This document shows positions 9,304 to 18,393 of a stretch of 64,000 bases of DNA, piece after piece (positions within the stretch are counted from its first letter, which is position 1; each line of letters opens with the position of its first letter). The DNA lies in NCBI GenBank assembly GCA_943788055.1, contig CALSOU010000009.1, forward strand, positions 244,501 through 308,500, read 5' to 3'. The notes beneath the pieces were generated by a model. That model was not told the origin of the DNA. It did no database searches and saw only the letters and a list, made by a program, of their open reading frames with translations. Position numbers and translations under genes: made by a program. Origin of the DNA: an uncultured Saprospiraceae bacterium. GTDB taxonomy: Bacteria; Bacteroidota; Bacteroidia; Chitinophagales; Saprospiraceae.

Positions 9304-10569
9304 TCATCTAGACTTTGATTTTCCTGAACGGCGACCTTTTGATCTATTACCACCAGAACGGCCGCGAGAATTTCCTCGTCCACCGCTTCTGGCTCCTCCT
9401 CTACTACTACCTCTACTTTTTGGATTCCACTCTGGACTCTCTCCAATTTCAATAGGCGTTTTCATTTTGACAATCTCAGCTTCGATCAATTTCTCAATAC
9501 CAGCAAATTTGTACATGTCATCTTCATTGATCAAAGTGATTGCCACACCTGTCGTTTCAGCTCTTGCAGTTCGACCTATTCGGTGAACGTAATCCTCTGC
9601 ATCTCGAGGTACATCATAGTTGATTATCAAATTGATATCTGCAACATCAATTCCTCTTGAAAGTACATCTGTAGCTACGAGAACCCGTGTTTCTTTTGAT
9701 CTAAATTTACGGATGGCATCTTCTCTTTGAGATTGATCAAGATCTGAACTAACAGCTTGTACTTCATATCCATTTCCTCGAAGTGCTCGAACTATTCCGT
9801 TGACGTTTTTCTTAGTCGACGAAAAAACAATGATAGAATGATAGCTCGATTTATCGTGAATTAATGACCTTATAAGTGCCGCCTTATATTGATCATAAAC
9901 CAAGTAGGAAGCTTGAAGAATATTTTTTGAAGGCTTGCTGATTGCAATGCTTATTTCTGCATGATCTTTCAACATCTTCTTTGATAAAGCGCGAATTTTG
10001 GGGGGCATTGTTGCACTGAAAAGTAGATTTGTCCTTGTTTTGGGCATGTGTCTGACAATTCTCATAATGTCATCATAGAAGCCCATATCCAGCATACGAT
10101 CTGCTTCGTCCAATATCAAGTACTCTACTTGGGAAAAATCAGTGTATTTAAAGTTTAGGTGCGTTATCAGTTTTCCTGGTGTGGCAACTACAATGTCAGC
10201 CCCATTTCTAAGCGCCTTCTTTTCAGCCTCAAATTCCGCACCTGATGTCCCACCGTAAACTGGAATTGTTCCTACGCCTGCAAAATACGAGAATGCTTGA
10301 ATCTGCTGATCAATCTGAATTGCCAGTTCGCGAGTAGGAGCGATTACAACACATCGTGTTTTATTCGATGCTTTCTCAGAAAGATGATGAAGAACAGGCA
10401 ATATAAATGCTGCGGTTTTACCTGTACCTGTTTGTGCGCAGGCCAAAATATCTCGCTTCTTTAGAATTTCAGGAATTGCCTGTTCTTGGATTGGAGTTGC
10501 TTTTTCAAAACCCATATATTCAAGCGCTTCTTGAATTTTTTCATTTAATCCCAGTTCCTTAAATGTCAT
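9304..10569 (-). CDS. rhlE: DEAD-box RNA helicase (RhlE-like)
   Basis: The 421-residue protein has the complete DEAD-box motif set in order: Q motif (TPIQEQAIP), motif I (AQTGTGKT), PTRELA, motif II DEAD, motif III SAT and motif VI (HRIGRTAR). The last 35 residues form a basic Gly/Ser/Arg tail (SRGGARSGGRGNSRGRSG), typical of RhlE-type helicases, that would bind RNA nonspecifically. Such enzymes remodel RNA in ribosome assembly and cold adaptation. The TAnnTTTG box at 10636-10643 implies a leader of about 60 bases. Confidence 0.9.
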   Translation of the reverse strand: MTFKELGLNEKIQEALEYMGFEKATPIQEQAIPEILKKRDILACAQTGTGKTAAFILPVLHHLSEKASNKTRCVVIAPTRELAIQIDQQIQAFSYFAGVGTIPVYGGTSGAEFEAEKKALRNGADIVVATPGKLITHLNFKYTDFSQVEYLILDEADRMLDMGFYDDIMRIVRHMPKTRTNLLFSATMPPKIRALSKKMLKDHAEISIAISKPSKNILQASYLVYDQYKAALIRSLIHDKSSYHSIIVFSSTKKNVNGIVRALRGNGYEVQAVSSDLDQSQREDAIRKFRSKETRVLVATDVLSRGIDVADINLIINYDVPRDAEDYVHRIGRTARAETTGVAITLINEDDMYKFAGIEKLIEAEIVKMKTPIEIGESPEWNPKSRGSSRGGARSGGRGNSRGRSGGNRSKGRRSGKSKSR

Positions 10570-10635
10570 AAGTTATATATCATAATTAATAATCGCGAGC
10601 TTTTCGAATGGCAAAACACCCGTAGCAGCCAAGAA

Positions 10636-10643
10636 CAAAAGTA
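10636..10643 (-). promoter_or_regulatory. -7 promoter element (TACTTTTG) of the DEAD-box gene
   Basis: The minus strand reads TACTTTTG, matching TAnnTTTG, about 67 bases upstream of the helicase ATG. Confidence 0.45.
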
Positions 10644-10729
10644 ATGTATTTCTAATCTAACACTTAACATATTAGCAATTAACACGATATATTGTCTTTG
10701 TAACTGAATAAATACATCAGATAAATTCC

Positions 10730-10767
10730 AAAAAAAATCCCGATGCGCTTGGTTGTAACGCATCGGG
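10730..10767 (-). terminator. Strong intrinsic terminator between ftsK/small ORF and the helicase
   Basis: CCCGATGCG (10739-10747) and CGCATCGGG (10759-10767) form a perfect 9-bp stem. On the minus strand the stem is followed by a run of T (8 A's on the plus strand, 10730-10737). It would end minus-strand transcripts coming from ftsK and the small ORF before the helicase promoter. Confidence 0.75.
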
Positions 10768-10814
10768 CCGTTCAATTATCACTCTGAAATAGTTTTCACA
10801 AAAAATGTGATCGG

Positions 10815-10834
10815 TTTTTGGGTAAACCCAAAAA
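10815..10834. terminator. A/T-flanked hairpin after the 29-residue ORF
   Basis: TTTTTGGG (10815-10822) and CCCAAAAA (10827-10834) with a TAAA loop make a symmetric hairpin about 70 bases past the small ORF stop. It could act as a bidirectional terminator, upstream of the stronger one at 10730-10767 for minus-strand transcripts. Confidence 0.4.
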
Positions 10835-10890
10835 AGAATCTATTCGAGTAAAGTGGATCTGCCTTTGGGAGGAATCCCACTCTGGAAACT

Positions 10891-10920
10891 CAGTATTAAC
10901 CAGTATTAATCAGTATTCTT
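10891..10920. repeat. Three tandem copies of a 10-bp unit
   Basis: The sequence repeats CAGTATTAAC, CAGTATTAAT, CAGTATTCTT. The array overlaps the last codons and stop of the 29-residue ORF, so slippage here would change that peptide's C-terminus. Confidence 0.7.
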
Positions 10921-10995
10921 CTGACGCATCCCTCTGTTGAGAATCTCATTGGCAAATGCTATCAATATTATCGCTGCAAAAACTGCTATCATCAT
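10906..10995 (-). CDS. Small single-pass membrane peptide, 29 residues
   Basis: A clean short ORF encodes MMIAVFAAIILIAFANEILN followed by a basic tail RGMRQKNTD. It has one hydrophobic segment (residues 1-14), a charged C-terminal half and an N-in/C-out or C-in topology that cannot be set from sequence. It lies about 125 bases downstream of ftsK on the same strand, ahead of two hairpin terminators, so it could be the last gene of the ftsK transcript. No family is recognised. The membrane segment and placement make it more than a chance ORF, but no promoter box is clear. Confidence 0.45.
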   Translation of the reverse strand: MMIAVFAAIILIAFANEILNRGMRQKNTD

Positions 10996-11119
10996 ACTTT
11001 TTGGGTTTAATATGAGATGAAAAAATCGGCTTACAATTACTATATCTTAATCTTGTTTGGGACAAGATTTGCTTAATTCATATCAAGCGCTCTATTTGAG
11101 CGAAAGTCTAAATTTCAAT

Positions 11120-13651
11120 TTACGGCTTCAGTACTTTCAAAAAAGCATCCAACTCCATTTCACTTACAAATAACACCTCTCTTGGTTTACTTCCTTGTGC
11201 ACCTCCAACAATGTTCAATGCTTCCATTTGATCCATAATTCGACCTGCACGGTTATATCCAAGTGACAATTTACGCTGTATCATAGATGTAGATCCTTGT
11301 TGATTTCCTACCACTAAGCGCGCTGCATCTTCGAACATCGGATCAAGATCCGCCCAGGATAGACTAGAGCTTCCATTACCTTCATCGTCACCCTTATATT
11401 CTGGTAACAAATACGCCGAACCAAATCCTTTCTGAGATGAAATCTGACCTATTACCTCTTCCACTTCTGGAGTATCTACAAATGCACACTGTAGTCGGAT
11501 CATGTTAGTACCACCGACTGATAAAAGCATATCTCCTCTACCAATCAGCTGCTCAGCACCCTTTCCATCAAGGATTGTGCGTGAATCAACATTGGAAGTC
11601 ACTTTAAAGGCAAGTCGAGCTGGGAAGTTAGCTTTAATCAAACCTGTAATAATCTTGACAGAAGGTCTCTGCGTCGCAACGAGTAAGTGAATTCCCACAG
11701 CACGAGCTAGCTGTGCTAATCGACCAATTGGTAATTCTACCTCTTTTCCAGCAGTCATTATCAAATCTGCAAACTCATCAATAACTAGAACTATAAAAGG
11801 CAAGAACATATGCCCATCATTTGGATTGAGCTTGCGATCAATAAACTTGGCGTTGTATTCTTTAAGGTTTCGTGCTCGAGCTTTCTGCAATAACGTATAA
11901 CGGTTATCCATTTCAATACAAAGTGAATTGATCGTGTGAATCACTTTCGTAGTATCTGTAATAATCGCCTCTGCTTCCCCTGGGAGTTTTGCTAGATAGT
12001 GTGTTTCTATGTCAGCATAAATAGGAAGCTCAACACGTTTTGGATCTACCAATACCAACTTCAATTCGGAAGGATGCTTCTTGTAAAGTAGAGACATCAA
12101 GATGGTATTAATACCCACTGACTTACCTTGGCCAGTTGCACCTGCAATCAAAAGGTGAGGCATCTTGGCAAGATCAGCAACGAAAACTTCATTGGAAATA
12201 GTTTTCCCAAGTGCAATAGGAAGTTCCATTTTTGAATCTTGATACTTAGGTGATTTCAGAACTTCTTTCAGTGATACTATCTGAGGCTTTTTATTAGGTA
12301 CCTCTATACCGATTGTTCCCTTTCCAGGAATCGGAGCGATAATACGTATTCCAAGCGCTGCTAGCGATAATGCGATATCGTCTTCTAGATTTTTGATCTT
12401 ACTTATCTTAATACCCGGAGCAGGAACAATTTCGTAGAGCGTTACAGTTGGTCCAATAGTCGCTCGAATCTTTTCGATTCGGATATTGTAATGTTCTAAA
12501 GTAGTAACAATCTGATCTTTTTTGGCTTTAAGTTCTTCGTGATCGATTTCTACTTTTAACTCATCATAGTTATTCAGTAGTTCAACATCTGGAATCTTAA
12601 AACTGCTTAGTTCAGCGTGTGGATCGAATGGAGTGTTTAAACCAAAGTGTTTCTTTCCATCTTCTTGATTGATATCTTCGAGTTTATCAAAAGGATGAGC
12701 TTCGGTCGGATTGGAAACAGAAGCTGAAGATCCAGTAATGTCGATTTCAAATTCTGCATCTTCGTTGGATACAGGTTTTTTACGCTTGCGAGCTGGTGAA
12801 GAGCTGACAGAAAAATCTAGTTCTAATCCTTTCGAATCTGAAGCTTGATCTCCCTGTGTTGCACCTTCGATTTCAGTTTTTGAAACAGCCTCCGCTGCGG
12901 TATCTGCTTTCTTCTCTTGGGAAGAAGAAACATCATCCCAGTCGTCATCGTCGACAACTGACTTTTTCTTAGTCGTTTCTTTATTAGTATCACGTATGTC
13001 TACATCCTCTTTCAAAGTACCTTGGAAGTACTGTCGGACTGAAGCAAACGAAGCTTTTGGCAGTTCTACGCTTTGAAGCTGATTCAAACTCGGATTAAAG
13101 TACCAAACGATAAAAATCCCAGAACTTGCAAGTAGTAGAAAAAACAAACCAATTGTTCCGATAAATCGCGACAACCATGTAAATGTGCTCGCTCCAAAAG
13201 TTCCACCCCATGCAAACTCAGAAGTTGAAAAAATAAACTCTAGGGAGAGAGAAGCAAAGCAAGCAAGTATCAAATAATTTACAGCTGTGAAGAAGAATTT
13301 AGAGAAGCTCTTGCGTTTGATGAGGACATACCCAAGTCGTAAGAGAAGCACAATGAATACAATCGATGGCAATCCAATTCCCCAATAGATGAAAAAATTA
13401 GATACAATTGCTCCAAGGCGTCCCATAGTGTTTGAAACTGATAAGTCACCTTCAAATACTAGCTGCCATGAATATTTAAGTACTTTGTCCTGATCAATTT
13501 TCCACGTATAGAAATATGATAAGAATGAAATACTCAAGTACACAGCTGTGAGCCAACATAGGATTCCTCCTATTTTAGGTAGTCTTTCATCCTTAAATAA
13601 TTTGGGAATAAGAGATACCTTTCCTCTTTGTCTAGTCTTCTTTCTAGCCAT
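11120..13651 (-). CDS. ftsK: DNA translocase FtsK
   Basis: The 843-residue protein has four membrane segments in the first about 190 residues, a charged low-complexity linker (about 215-335), then the motor domain. Walker A is GATGQGKSVG (about 500) and Walker B is VLVIDEFADL. RQ-type motifs follow (LLVATQRPSV), and the end is the winged-helix gamma domain (GYNRAGRIMDQMEALNIVG) that reads orienting sequences. FtsK sits at the division septum and pumps chromosome ends so that dimers are resolved. The linker is short compared with E. coli, as is usual in this phylum. It follows rpoN on the same strand with a gap of about 220 bases. Confidence 0.95.
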   Translation of the reverse strand: MARKKTRQRGKVSLIPKLFKDERLPKIGGILCWLTAVYLSISFLSYFYTWKIDQDKVLKYSWQLVFEGDLSVSNTMGRLGAIVSNFFIYWGIGLPSIVFIVLLLRLGYVLIKRKSFSKFFFTAVNYLILACFASLSLEFIFSTSEFAWGGTFGASTFTWLSRFIGTIGLFFLLLASSGIFIVWYFNPSLNQLQSVELPKASFASVRQYFQGTLKEDVDIRDTNKETTKKKSVVDDDDWDDVSSSQEKKADTAAEAVSKTEIEGATQGDQASDSKGLELDFSVSSSPARKRKKPVSNEDAEFEIDITGSSASVSNPTEAHPFDKLEDINQEDGKKHFGLNTPFDPHAELSSFKIPDVELLNNYDELKVEIDHEELKAKKDQIVTTLEHYNIRIEKIRATIGPTVTLYEIVPAPGIKISKIKNLEDDIALSLAALGIRIIAPIPGKGTIGIEVPNKKPQIVSLKEVLKSPKYQDSKMELPIALGKTISNEVFVADLAKMPHLLIAGATGQGKSVGINTILMSLLYKKHPSELKLVLVDPKRVELPIYADIETHYLAKLPGEAEAIITDTTKVIHTINSLCIEMDNRYTLLQKARARNLKEYNAKFIDRKLNPNDGHMFLPFIVLVIDEFADLIMTAGKEVELPIGRLAQLARAVGIHLLVATQRPSVKIITGLIKANFPARLAFKVTSNVDSRTILDGKGAEQLIGRGDMLLSVGGTNMIRLQCAFVDTPEVEEVIGQISSQKGFGSAYLLPEYKGDDEGNGSSSLSWADLDPMFEDAARLVVGNQQGSTSMIQRKLSLGYNRAGRIMDQMEALNIVGGAQGSKPREVLFVSEMELDAFLKVLKP

Positions 13652-13870
13652 TAATAATCGGTTTAAGGAATACTGTTTGAGGGAAATAAAAGCCGTGAAT
13701 TTTGGGAATCCAACGGATTTTAAGAGTTGATAAAATCGTGTTATTTCGAAGCACTAATATAACAATATATTCTTCATAAAAACAAATAATATAATCAAAA
13801 AATAGTGTAAATCAAATAATTAAATATTGCATATATGTTTAATGTGTTATTTGTCCTTTCTCTAGCCAGC

Positions 13871-15343
13871 TTAAAGCTCTTTGCGTAATCTTGCGACTGG
13901 AATTTGAAGCTGTTCTCTATATTTCGCGACTGTTCTTCTTGCAATAGAATATCCTCTTGCACTCAGAAGTTCTTTTAGTTTTTCGTCAGAATATGGTTTT
14001 TCGTTTATTTTCACGATCAACTATATCTTCTAGAATTTTCTTAACCTCGAGCGTCGATACTTCATCTCCTTCTTGTGTCGTCATCGACTCTGAAAAGAAA
14101 GACTTAAGTTTTTTTGTGCCAAACTCAGTTTCAACAAATTTACTATTGGCAACTCTTGAAACTGTTGATATATCGAGACCTGTAATTTCTGCTATGTCTT
14201 TTAGGATCATAGGCTTCAATCTTCGATCATCTCCAGTAAGGAAGAAATCATATTGAAACTGAAGAATTGCATACATGGTCGAATACAGTGTATGGTGTCT
14301 TTGTCGAATTGCATCAATAAACCATTTTGCGGAATCTATCTTTTGCTTGATAAAAACTACAGCATCTTTCGTTTGTTTAGACGTAGATTTTGATTTTTGA
14401 GAATCCCTAAATGTGTTAATCATCTCCACGTACTGGTCATTAATCTTCAGGTCTGGAGCATTCTTACTATTTAGACTCAATTCCAATTCACCATCTCTAT
14501 TCTTGATGATAAAATCAGGTAATATATACTGGGTACGTATATTAGTTACTTCAGCAATTGAAGCAGCCGGCTTTGGATTTAATTTGAGAATTTCGTCAAT
14601 TGACTCCTTCAGTTCAGACTCAGAAAGAAAAAGATTCTTTTTTAATTTTTCGTAATGCTTTTTCGTAAACTCGTCAAAGTGGTTTTCCAAAATTTTCAGA
14701 GCGAAAATGTACTTCTTCTCAGGAAAACCCGGAAGCGCATCAACTTTATTATGCATTTGAATAAGTAGGCACTCTTGAAGATCACGAGCCGCTATCCCTG
14801 CTGGTTCAAGTCTTTGAATTCTTGCAAGAACCTTTTCTACAGTGCTGCATCAACTTCAATATTCTGCGAAAATAGTAGATCATCTATAATTGCTTCTGGG
14901 TCACGTCTTAAATATCCATCTTCATCGATGCTTCCAATCAACTGAAATGCAATAATCTCTTCTTCTTCTGATTGAAAATTCATCATCCCAAGTTGCTTCT
15001 CAAGATAATCATGAAAGGAATTTTCAAGAACAACTGGGGACTTATATGCTTCGTCAGTATAACTATAGCTATCCTTTAGTTTATAACTAATAGGATCATC
15101 CTCTATATACTCCTTTATATAATCATCAAGTTCAAACTGCTCTTCTCTTTCATCAGAGGTATCGGATCCAAGATCAATTACTTCATTATAATCATCTCCT
15201 TCCTCCAAAGCAGGGTTGGACTCCAATTCCTCCTTAATACGCTCTTCCAAAGAGGTAGAGGGCAATTGCAAAAGCTTCATCAGCTGAATTTGCTGAGGAG
15301 AAAGCTTCTGGAGCATTTTTTGACTTAAACTCTGCTTTAACAT
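13871..15343 (-). pseudogene. rpoN: RNA polymerase sigma-54 factor, interrupted by two frameshifts
   Basis: All RpoN parts are present but lie in three reading frames. The activator-interacting N-terminus (MLKQSLSQKMLQKLSPQQIQ) and acidic linker run to 14837. One base appears missing near 14841-14848: GCAGCACTG gives a stop, and one more A restores VEKVLARIQRLEPAGIAARD. The core-binding and HTH region then runs to a T5 tract at 13997-14001, where one extra base hides the end. The third frame encodes the RpoN box (ARRTVAKYREQL) and stops at 13871. The two changes cancel, so the span equals 490 codons, a normal RpoN length. The start is the ATG at 15343, which fits family starts better than 15382. 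It is either a decayed gene or two homopolymer errors. Confidence 0.85.
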
Positions 15344-15835
15344 CGGTTTTGTTTTATCAATGGAGCACTTTACATAACGCAAGAGATCTCCATGGAGTTC
15401 TGCTAAATTGCAATTTACTGCTATTTGGGGATGGCAAACAGAACATCAATGTAGAAATTTGATTGGGAAATCAAATGCACATTTACTACTATTCTGCTTA
15501 TAGAGTCAAGATCTTGAAGTAATCGGTTCTTCGGGACCTAGATTCGTCTTGTTTACGAAACAAATATATACAAATGAAGACATATTACAAATATTTTTAA
15601 TATGTCTTTGCAATTTTCTCTTCCCTTTTTCCCTTTCTTCAACTTCCTAAAAAGCAAATATTGACGCTTCTTGAGGGTAATCTTTGCTGGTATAATTAAG
15701 CCTATCAAAATGTTCACGAGTAAACTACTTCTAATCAAACACCTTACTTTAATGCTAATCAAATTAAGCTTCTATGATAGATTATTTGTTTGTACTTGTT
15801 AATAATCGTACGTTTAGTTTTAAAATTAGGATCAA
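15344..15835. other. Divergent intergenic region between rpoN and the aminopeptidase
   Basis: No credible ORF is seen in these roughly 490 bases. The right end holds TTTG (15789-15792) and TACGTTTA (15809-15816), a one-mismatch Bacteroidota promoter for the aminopeptidase gene. The rest is AT-rich with no strong hairpin. Confidence 0.45.
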
Positions 15836-17623
15836 ATGCCAAATAGTATTAATGCTCGAATCACATCTTTCAGAAAACAAATGAGGAATCTTAAGTTGGA
15901 TGCCTACATAATTCCAAGTAGTGATGAACATCAGAGTGAGTATGTCTGTGATCGTTCAAAGGTTAGAGCTTGGATATCCGGATTTGATGGTTCCGCAGGA
16001 ACAGCAGTGATCACATCTGATCACGCCGGTTTGTGGACGGACTCGAGATATTTTTTGCAAGCAGAAGAACAACTTGTAGATAATGAATTTCAGCTTCATA
16101 AGATCATAAAGCAAGGAACACCTGAATTCATAACATGGCTGTGTGACAATTTGCCAAAGAATTCTATTGTGGGCTGTGACGGCCTATTGTTCTCAAAAAG
16201 CCAAATTGAAAAATACGAAAAGATTTTGGCGCAAGCCGATATCCAACTTAAGTCTTCAGTTGATTTCATTGATGAGATCTGGGATGACCGTCCTAGCCTA
16301 CCTTCGGCAAAAATCTACGAGCACGACGTATTCTACACTGGTGAACCCCGTGAAACACGTCTAAATATGCTGCGCAGTAAATTCCAAGAAGATGCTGACG
16401 GATATCTTCTTACTGCCCTAGATGACATTGCATGGTTATTCACTCTTAGAGGCGCGGATGTCGAAAGCAATCCAGTGTTTCTATCATATGCGATTGTTCA
16501 AAAATCAAATGCCATACTTTTCGTAGAATCTAGTAAGATTTCGGAAGAAATTCAATCCAGGCTAATCAAGGACAACGTAAAGCTAGCCCCTTATGAATCC
16601 ATCTTAGCTTATCTGAATAACCTAGATAAGAACTACGTACTTCATGTTTCAGCTAGCGATATTAGCATGTCAATGTGCAAGGCGATTAATGGGAACATTC
16701 ATTCTGGAGAAAACTACATCCGAACAGCAAAAGGAATTAAAAACAGCACTGAAATTGGCCATATCAAAAGGGTTATGGAAAAAGATGGAGTTGCTCTGAC
16801 AAGAATGTACATGTGGCTTGAGGAAACATTAAAGTCGAGGAAAGTTAAGGAATCCGAGGTTCGAGATATGCTGATCAAATATCGTAGTGAACAAGAAGGC
16901 TACATAGGTGAGTCTTTCGGTGCAATTGTAGGATATAAATCCAATGGAGCAATCATTCACTATTCGCCTCAAGAGTCAACATGTGCAGAAATATCGAATG
17001 ATGGCATGTTGCTCGTGGACTCTGGTGGGCAATTTCTAGATGGCACAACTGATACCACTAGAACAATTCATTTGGGCACACCGACAGTTGAAGAGAAAAA
17101 GGCATTCACTCTCGTTCTTAAGGGTTACATTTCCCTCGATCTTGCCAAGTTTCCTCATGGTACGCATGGCATTCAGCTTGATACGCTTGCACGAATGCAT
17201 CTATGGGAACAAGGAATGAACTATGGCCACGGTACAGGGCATGGTGTGGGGTTCTTACTAAATGTGCATGAAGCTCCGCAAGGATATGCTCCTATCTGGG
17301 GTGCCAGAAGTAAAACGGTTTTACAACCTGGAATGGTCACTAGTAATGAGCCTGGTTTTTATAAAGTGGGAGGTTTTGGAATAAGAATCGAAAATCTACT
17401 CTTAACCGTAGAAGATGAAAAAAATGAATACGGCAATTTTTTATCACATGAAACTTTAACACTATTCCCTATCGAAATCAAGCTGATTGATGAGACGCTC
17501 ATGACAGCAAGGGAAAACGCTTGGTTTAATAGATATCATGCCGAAGTGTATAAAAGACTATCACCGCATTTAGACGATCACGAACAAAAATGGTTGAGAA
17601 TGAAGTGTCGACCATTAAACTAG
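15836..17623 (+). CDS. Xaa-Pro aminopeptidase (aminopeptidase P, M24B)
   Basis: The 595-residue protein has the three-domain layout of eukaryotic-type aminopeptidase P: two creatinase N-terminal-like domains (about 1-310) and a C-terminal pita-bread catalytic domain. The dinuclear metal ligands are visible: Asp in LLVDSGGQFLDGTTDTTR, His in YGHGTGHGVGFLLNVHE, Glu in TSNEPGFY, and Glu in RIENLL. It has no signal peptide, so it should act in the cytoplasm, removing an N-terminal residue that precedes proline. This complements the DPP IV in this window. It is monocistronic, with a 40-residue membrane peptide gene just after it. Confidence 0.93.
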   Translation: MPNSINARITSFRKQMRNLKLDAYIIPSSDEHQSEYVCDRSKVRAWISGFDGSAGTAVITSDHAGLWTDSRYFLQAEEQLVDNEFQLHKIIKQGTPEFITWLCDNLPKNSIVGCDGLLFSKSQIEKYEKILAQADIQLKSSVDFIDEIWDDRPSLPSAKIYEHDVFYTGEPRETRLNMLRSKFQEDADGYLLTALDDIAWLFTLRGADVESNPVFLSYAIVQKSNAILFVESSKISEEIQSRLIKDNVKLAPYESILAYLNNLDKNYVLHVSASDISMSMCKAINGNIHSGENYIRTAKGIKNSTEIGHIKRVMEKDGVALTRMYMWLEETLKSRKVKESEVRDMLIKYRSEQEGYIGESFGAIVGYKSNGAIIHYSPQESTCAEISNDGMLLVDSGGQFLDGTTDTTRTIHLGTPTVEEKKAFTLVLKGYISLDLAKFPHGTHGIQLDTLARMHLWEQGMNYGHGTGHGVGFLLNVHEAPQGYAPIWGARSKTVLQPGMVTSNEPGFYKVGGFGIRIENLLLTVEDEKNEYGNFLSHETLTLFPIEIKLIDETLMTARENAWFNRYHAEVYKRLSPHLDDHEQKWLRMKCRPLN

Positions 17624-17667
17624 TTAGGAATTACTCCCTAAGATTCGAATTATTTACAAAGCTTACT

Positions 17668-17675
17668 TATCTTTG
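17668..17675 (+). promoter_or_regulatory. -7 promoter element (TATCTTTG) of the 40-residue ORF
   Basis: This is an exact TAnnTTTG match whose predicted transcription start (about 17682) lies 14 bases ahead of the small ORF's ATG. It supports that ORF as an independently expressed gene. Confidence 0.6.
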
Positions 17676-17695
17676 CGGAAGAAGATCAAAATAAT

Positions 17696-17818
17696 ATGGA
17701 ACAGAATAACAACTACGGTAAAAAAGGTGCTTACTTCCTAGGATTTCTAGGTTTTGTGATCTTGTTTGCTATACTTCTTATTTGGGTTTACACCAAAAAT
17801 CAAGAATTTCTAAACTAG
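17696..17818 (+). CDS. Small membrane peptide, 40 residues
   Basis: The ORF encodes MEQNNNYGKKGAYFLGFLGF followed by VILFAILLIWVYTKNQEFLN. It has a polar, positively charged N-terminus, one membrane helix (about 13-32) and a short polar tail. It has its own -7 promoter box 21 bases upstream and a strong terminator beginning 22 bases after the stop, so it is a complete monocistronic unit. I know no function. Single-helix peptides of this size often modulate respiratory or transport complexes, but nothing here shows which. Confidence 0.7.
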   Translation: MEQNNNYGKKGAYFLGFLGFVILFAILLIWVYTKNQEFLN

Positions 17819-17839
17819 AAAGCACAATAAATAATAACA

Positions 17840-17880
17840 AAAAGCCCTATTGTACTCTGGTACGATGGGGTTTTTCTTTG
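17840..17880 (+). terminator. Intrinsic terminator of the 40-residue gene
   Basis: Bases 17840-17854 pair with 17861-17875 in a 15-bp stem (three G-T pairs allowed) with a six-base loop. The right arm runs into TTTTTCTTTG. Confidence 0.75.
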
Positions 17881-18029
17881 TTTTAAAATTGGGTAAAACC
17901 CTAATACATTGAGCGTATCTACAAATCGTTGTTCAGTTTTCGATTGGCAACTTGATCTTTTTCAAAATTTAATATTTTCATTGTAAACCTAATCAATTAT
18001 AAATTGTTAGTCTTTAGAAGAAAAGTATT

Positions 18030-18341
18030 ATGAGTAAATTCAATGATCTTATCAATGGCGACAAGCCTGTTTTGGTTGATTTTCATGCTACTTGGTGTGG
18101 ACCTTGTCAAGCAATGAATCCTGTTATCAAAGATGTTGCAAAGCAGACGAAAGATGCTGCGGTAGTTATAAAAATCGATATCGATAAGAATCAGAATTTA
18201 GCAAATAGTCTACAAATAAAGGGCGTTCCCACTTTCGTTATTTATCACAAAGGAGAGATCAAGTGGAGAGGCTCAGGAATGCAATCTGGTACAAACCTAA
18301 TCCAACAATTACAATCTTTATCGAGCCAAGGTGCCAGATAA
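18030..18341 (+). CDS. Thioredoxin
   Basis: The 103-residue protein is a single thioredoxin domain. It has the active-site WCGPC near residue 22, the conserved Asp region on beta-strand one (VLVDFHATWCGPC) and the cis-Pro loop GVPTFVIY. It has no signal peptide, so it is a cytoplasmic disulfide reductase. It lies 52 bases upstream of the Nfu gene on the same strand, and the pair probably shares a transcript, which is sensible for redox and Fe-S maintenance. Confidence 0.93.
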   Translation: MSKFNDLINGDKPVLVDFHATWCGPCQAMNPVIKDVAKQTKDAAVVIKIDIDKNQNLANSLQIKGVPTFVIYHKGEIKWRGSGMQSGTNLIQQLQSLSSQGAR

Positions 18342-18393
18342 ATATACCTTCGATAGCTCGAAGATTACAAACTTAAAGTAAACAATTACACAT

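Noticed and set aside
9278-9586. 102-residue Pro/Leu-rich frame
   Set aside because: It is antisense to the Gly/Arg-rich tail of the DEAD-box helicase, which forces a Pro/Leu-rich complement.
10566-10775. 69-residue frame on the minus strand
   Set aside because: It runs across a promoter box and the terminator at 10730-10767, which shows the region is non-coding.
15553-15762. 69-residue basic frame on the minus strand
   Set aside because: It lies in the AT-rich gap upstream of the aminopeptidase gene. Composition is that of random AT-rich sequence, with no promoter support.
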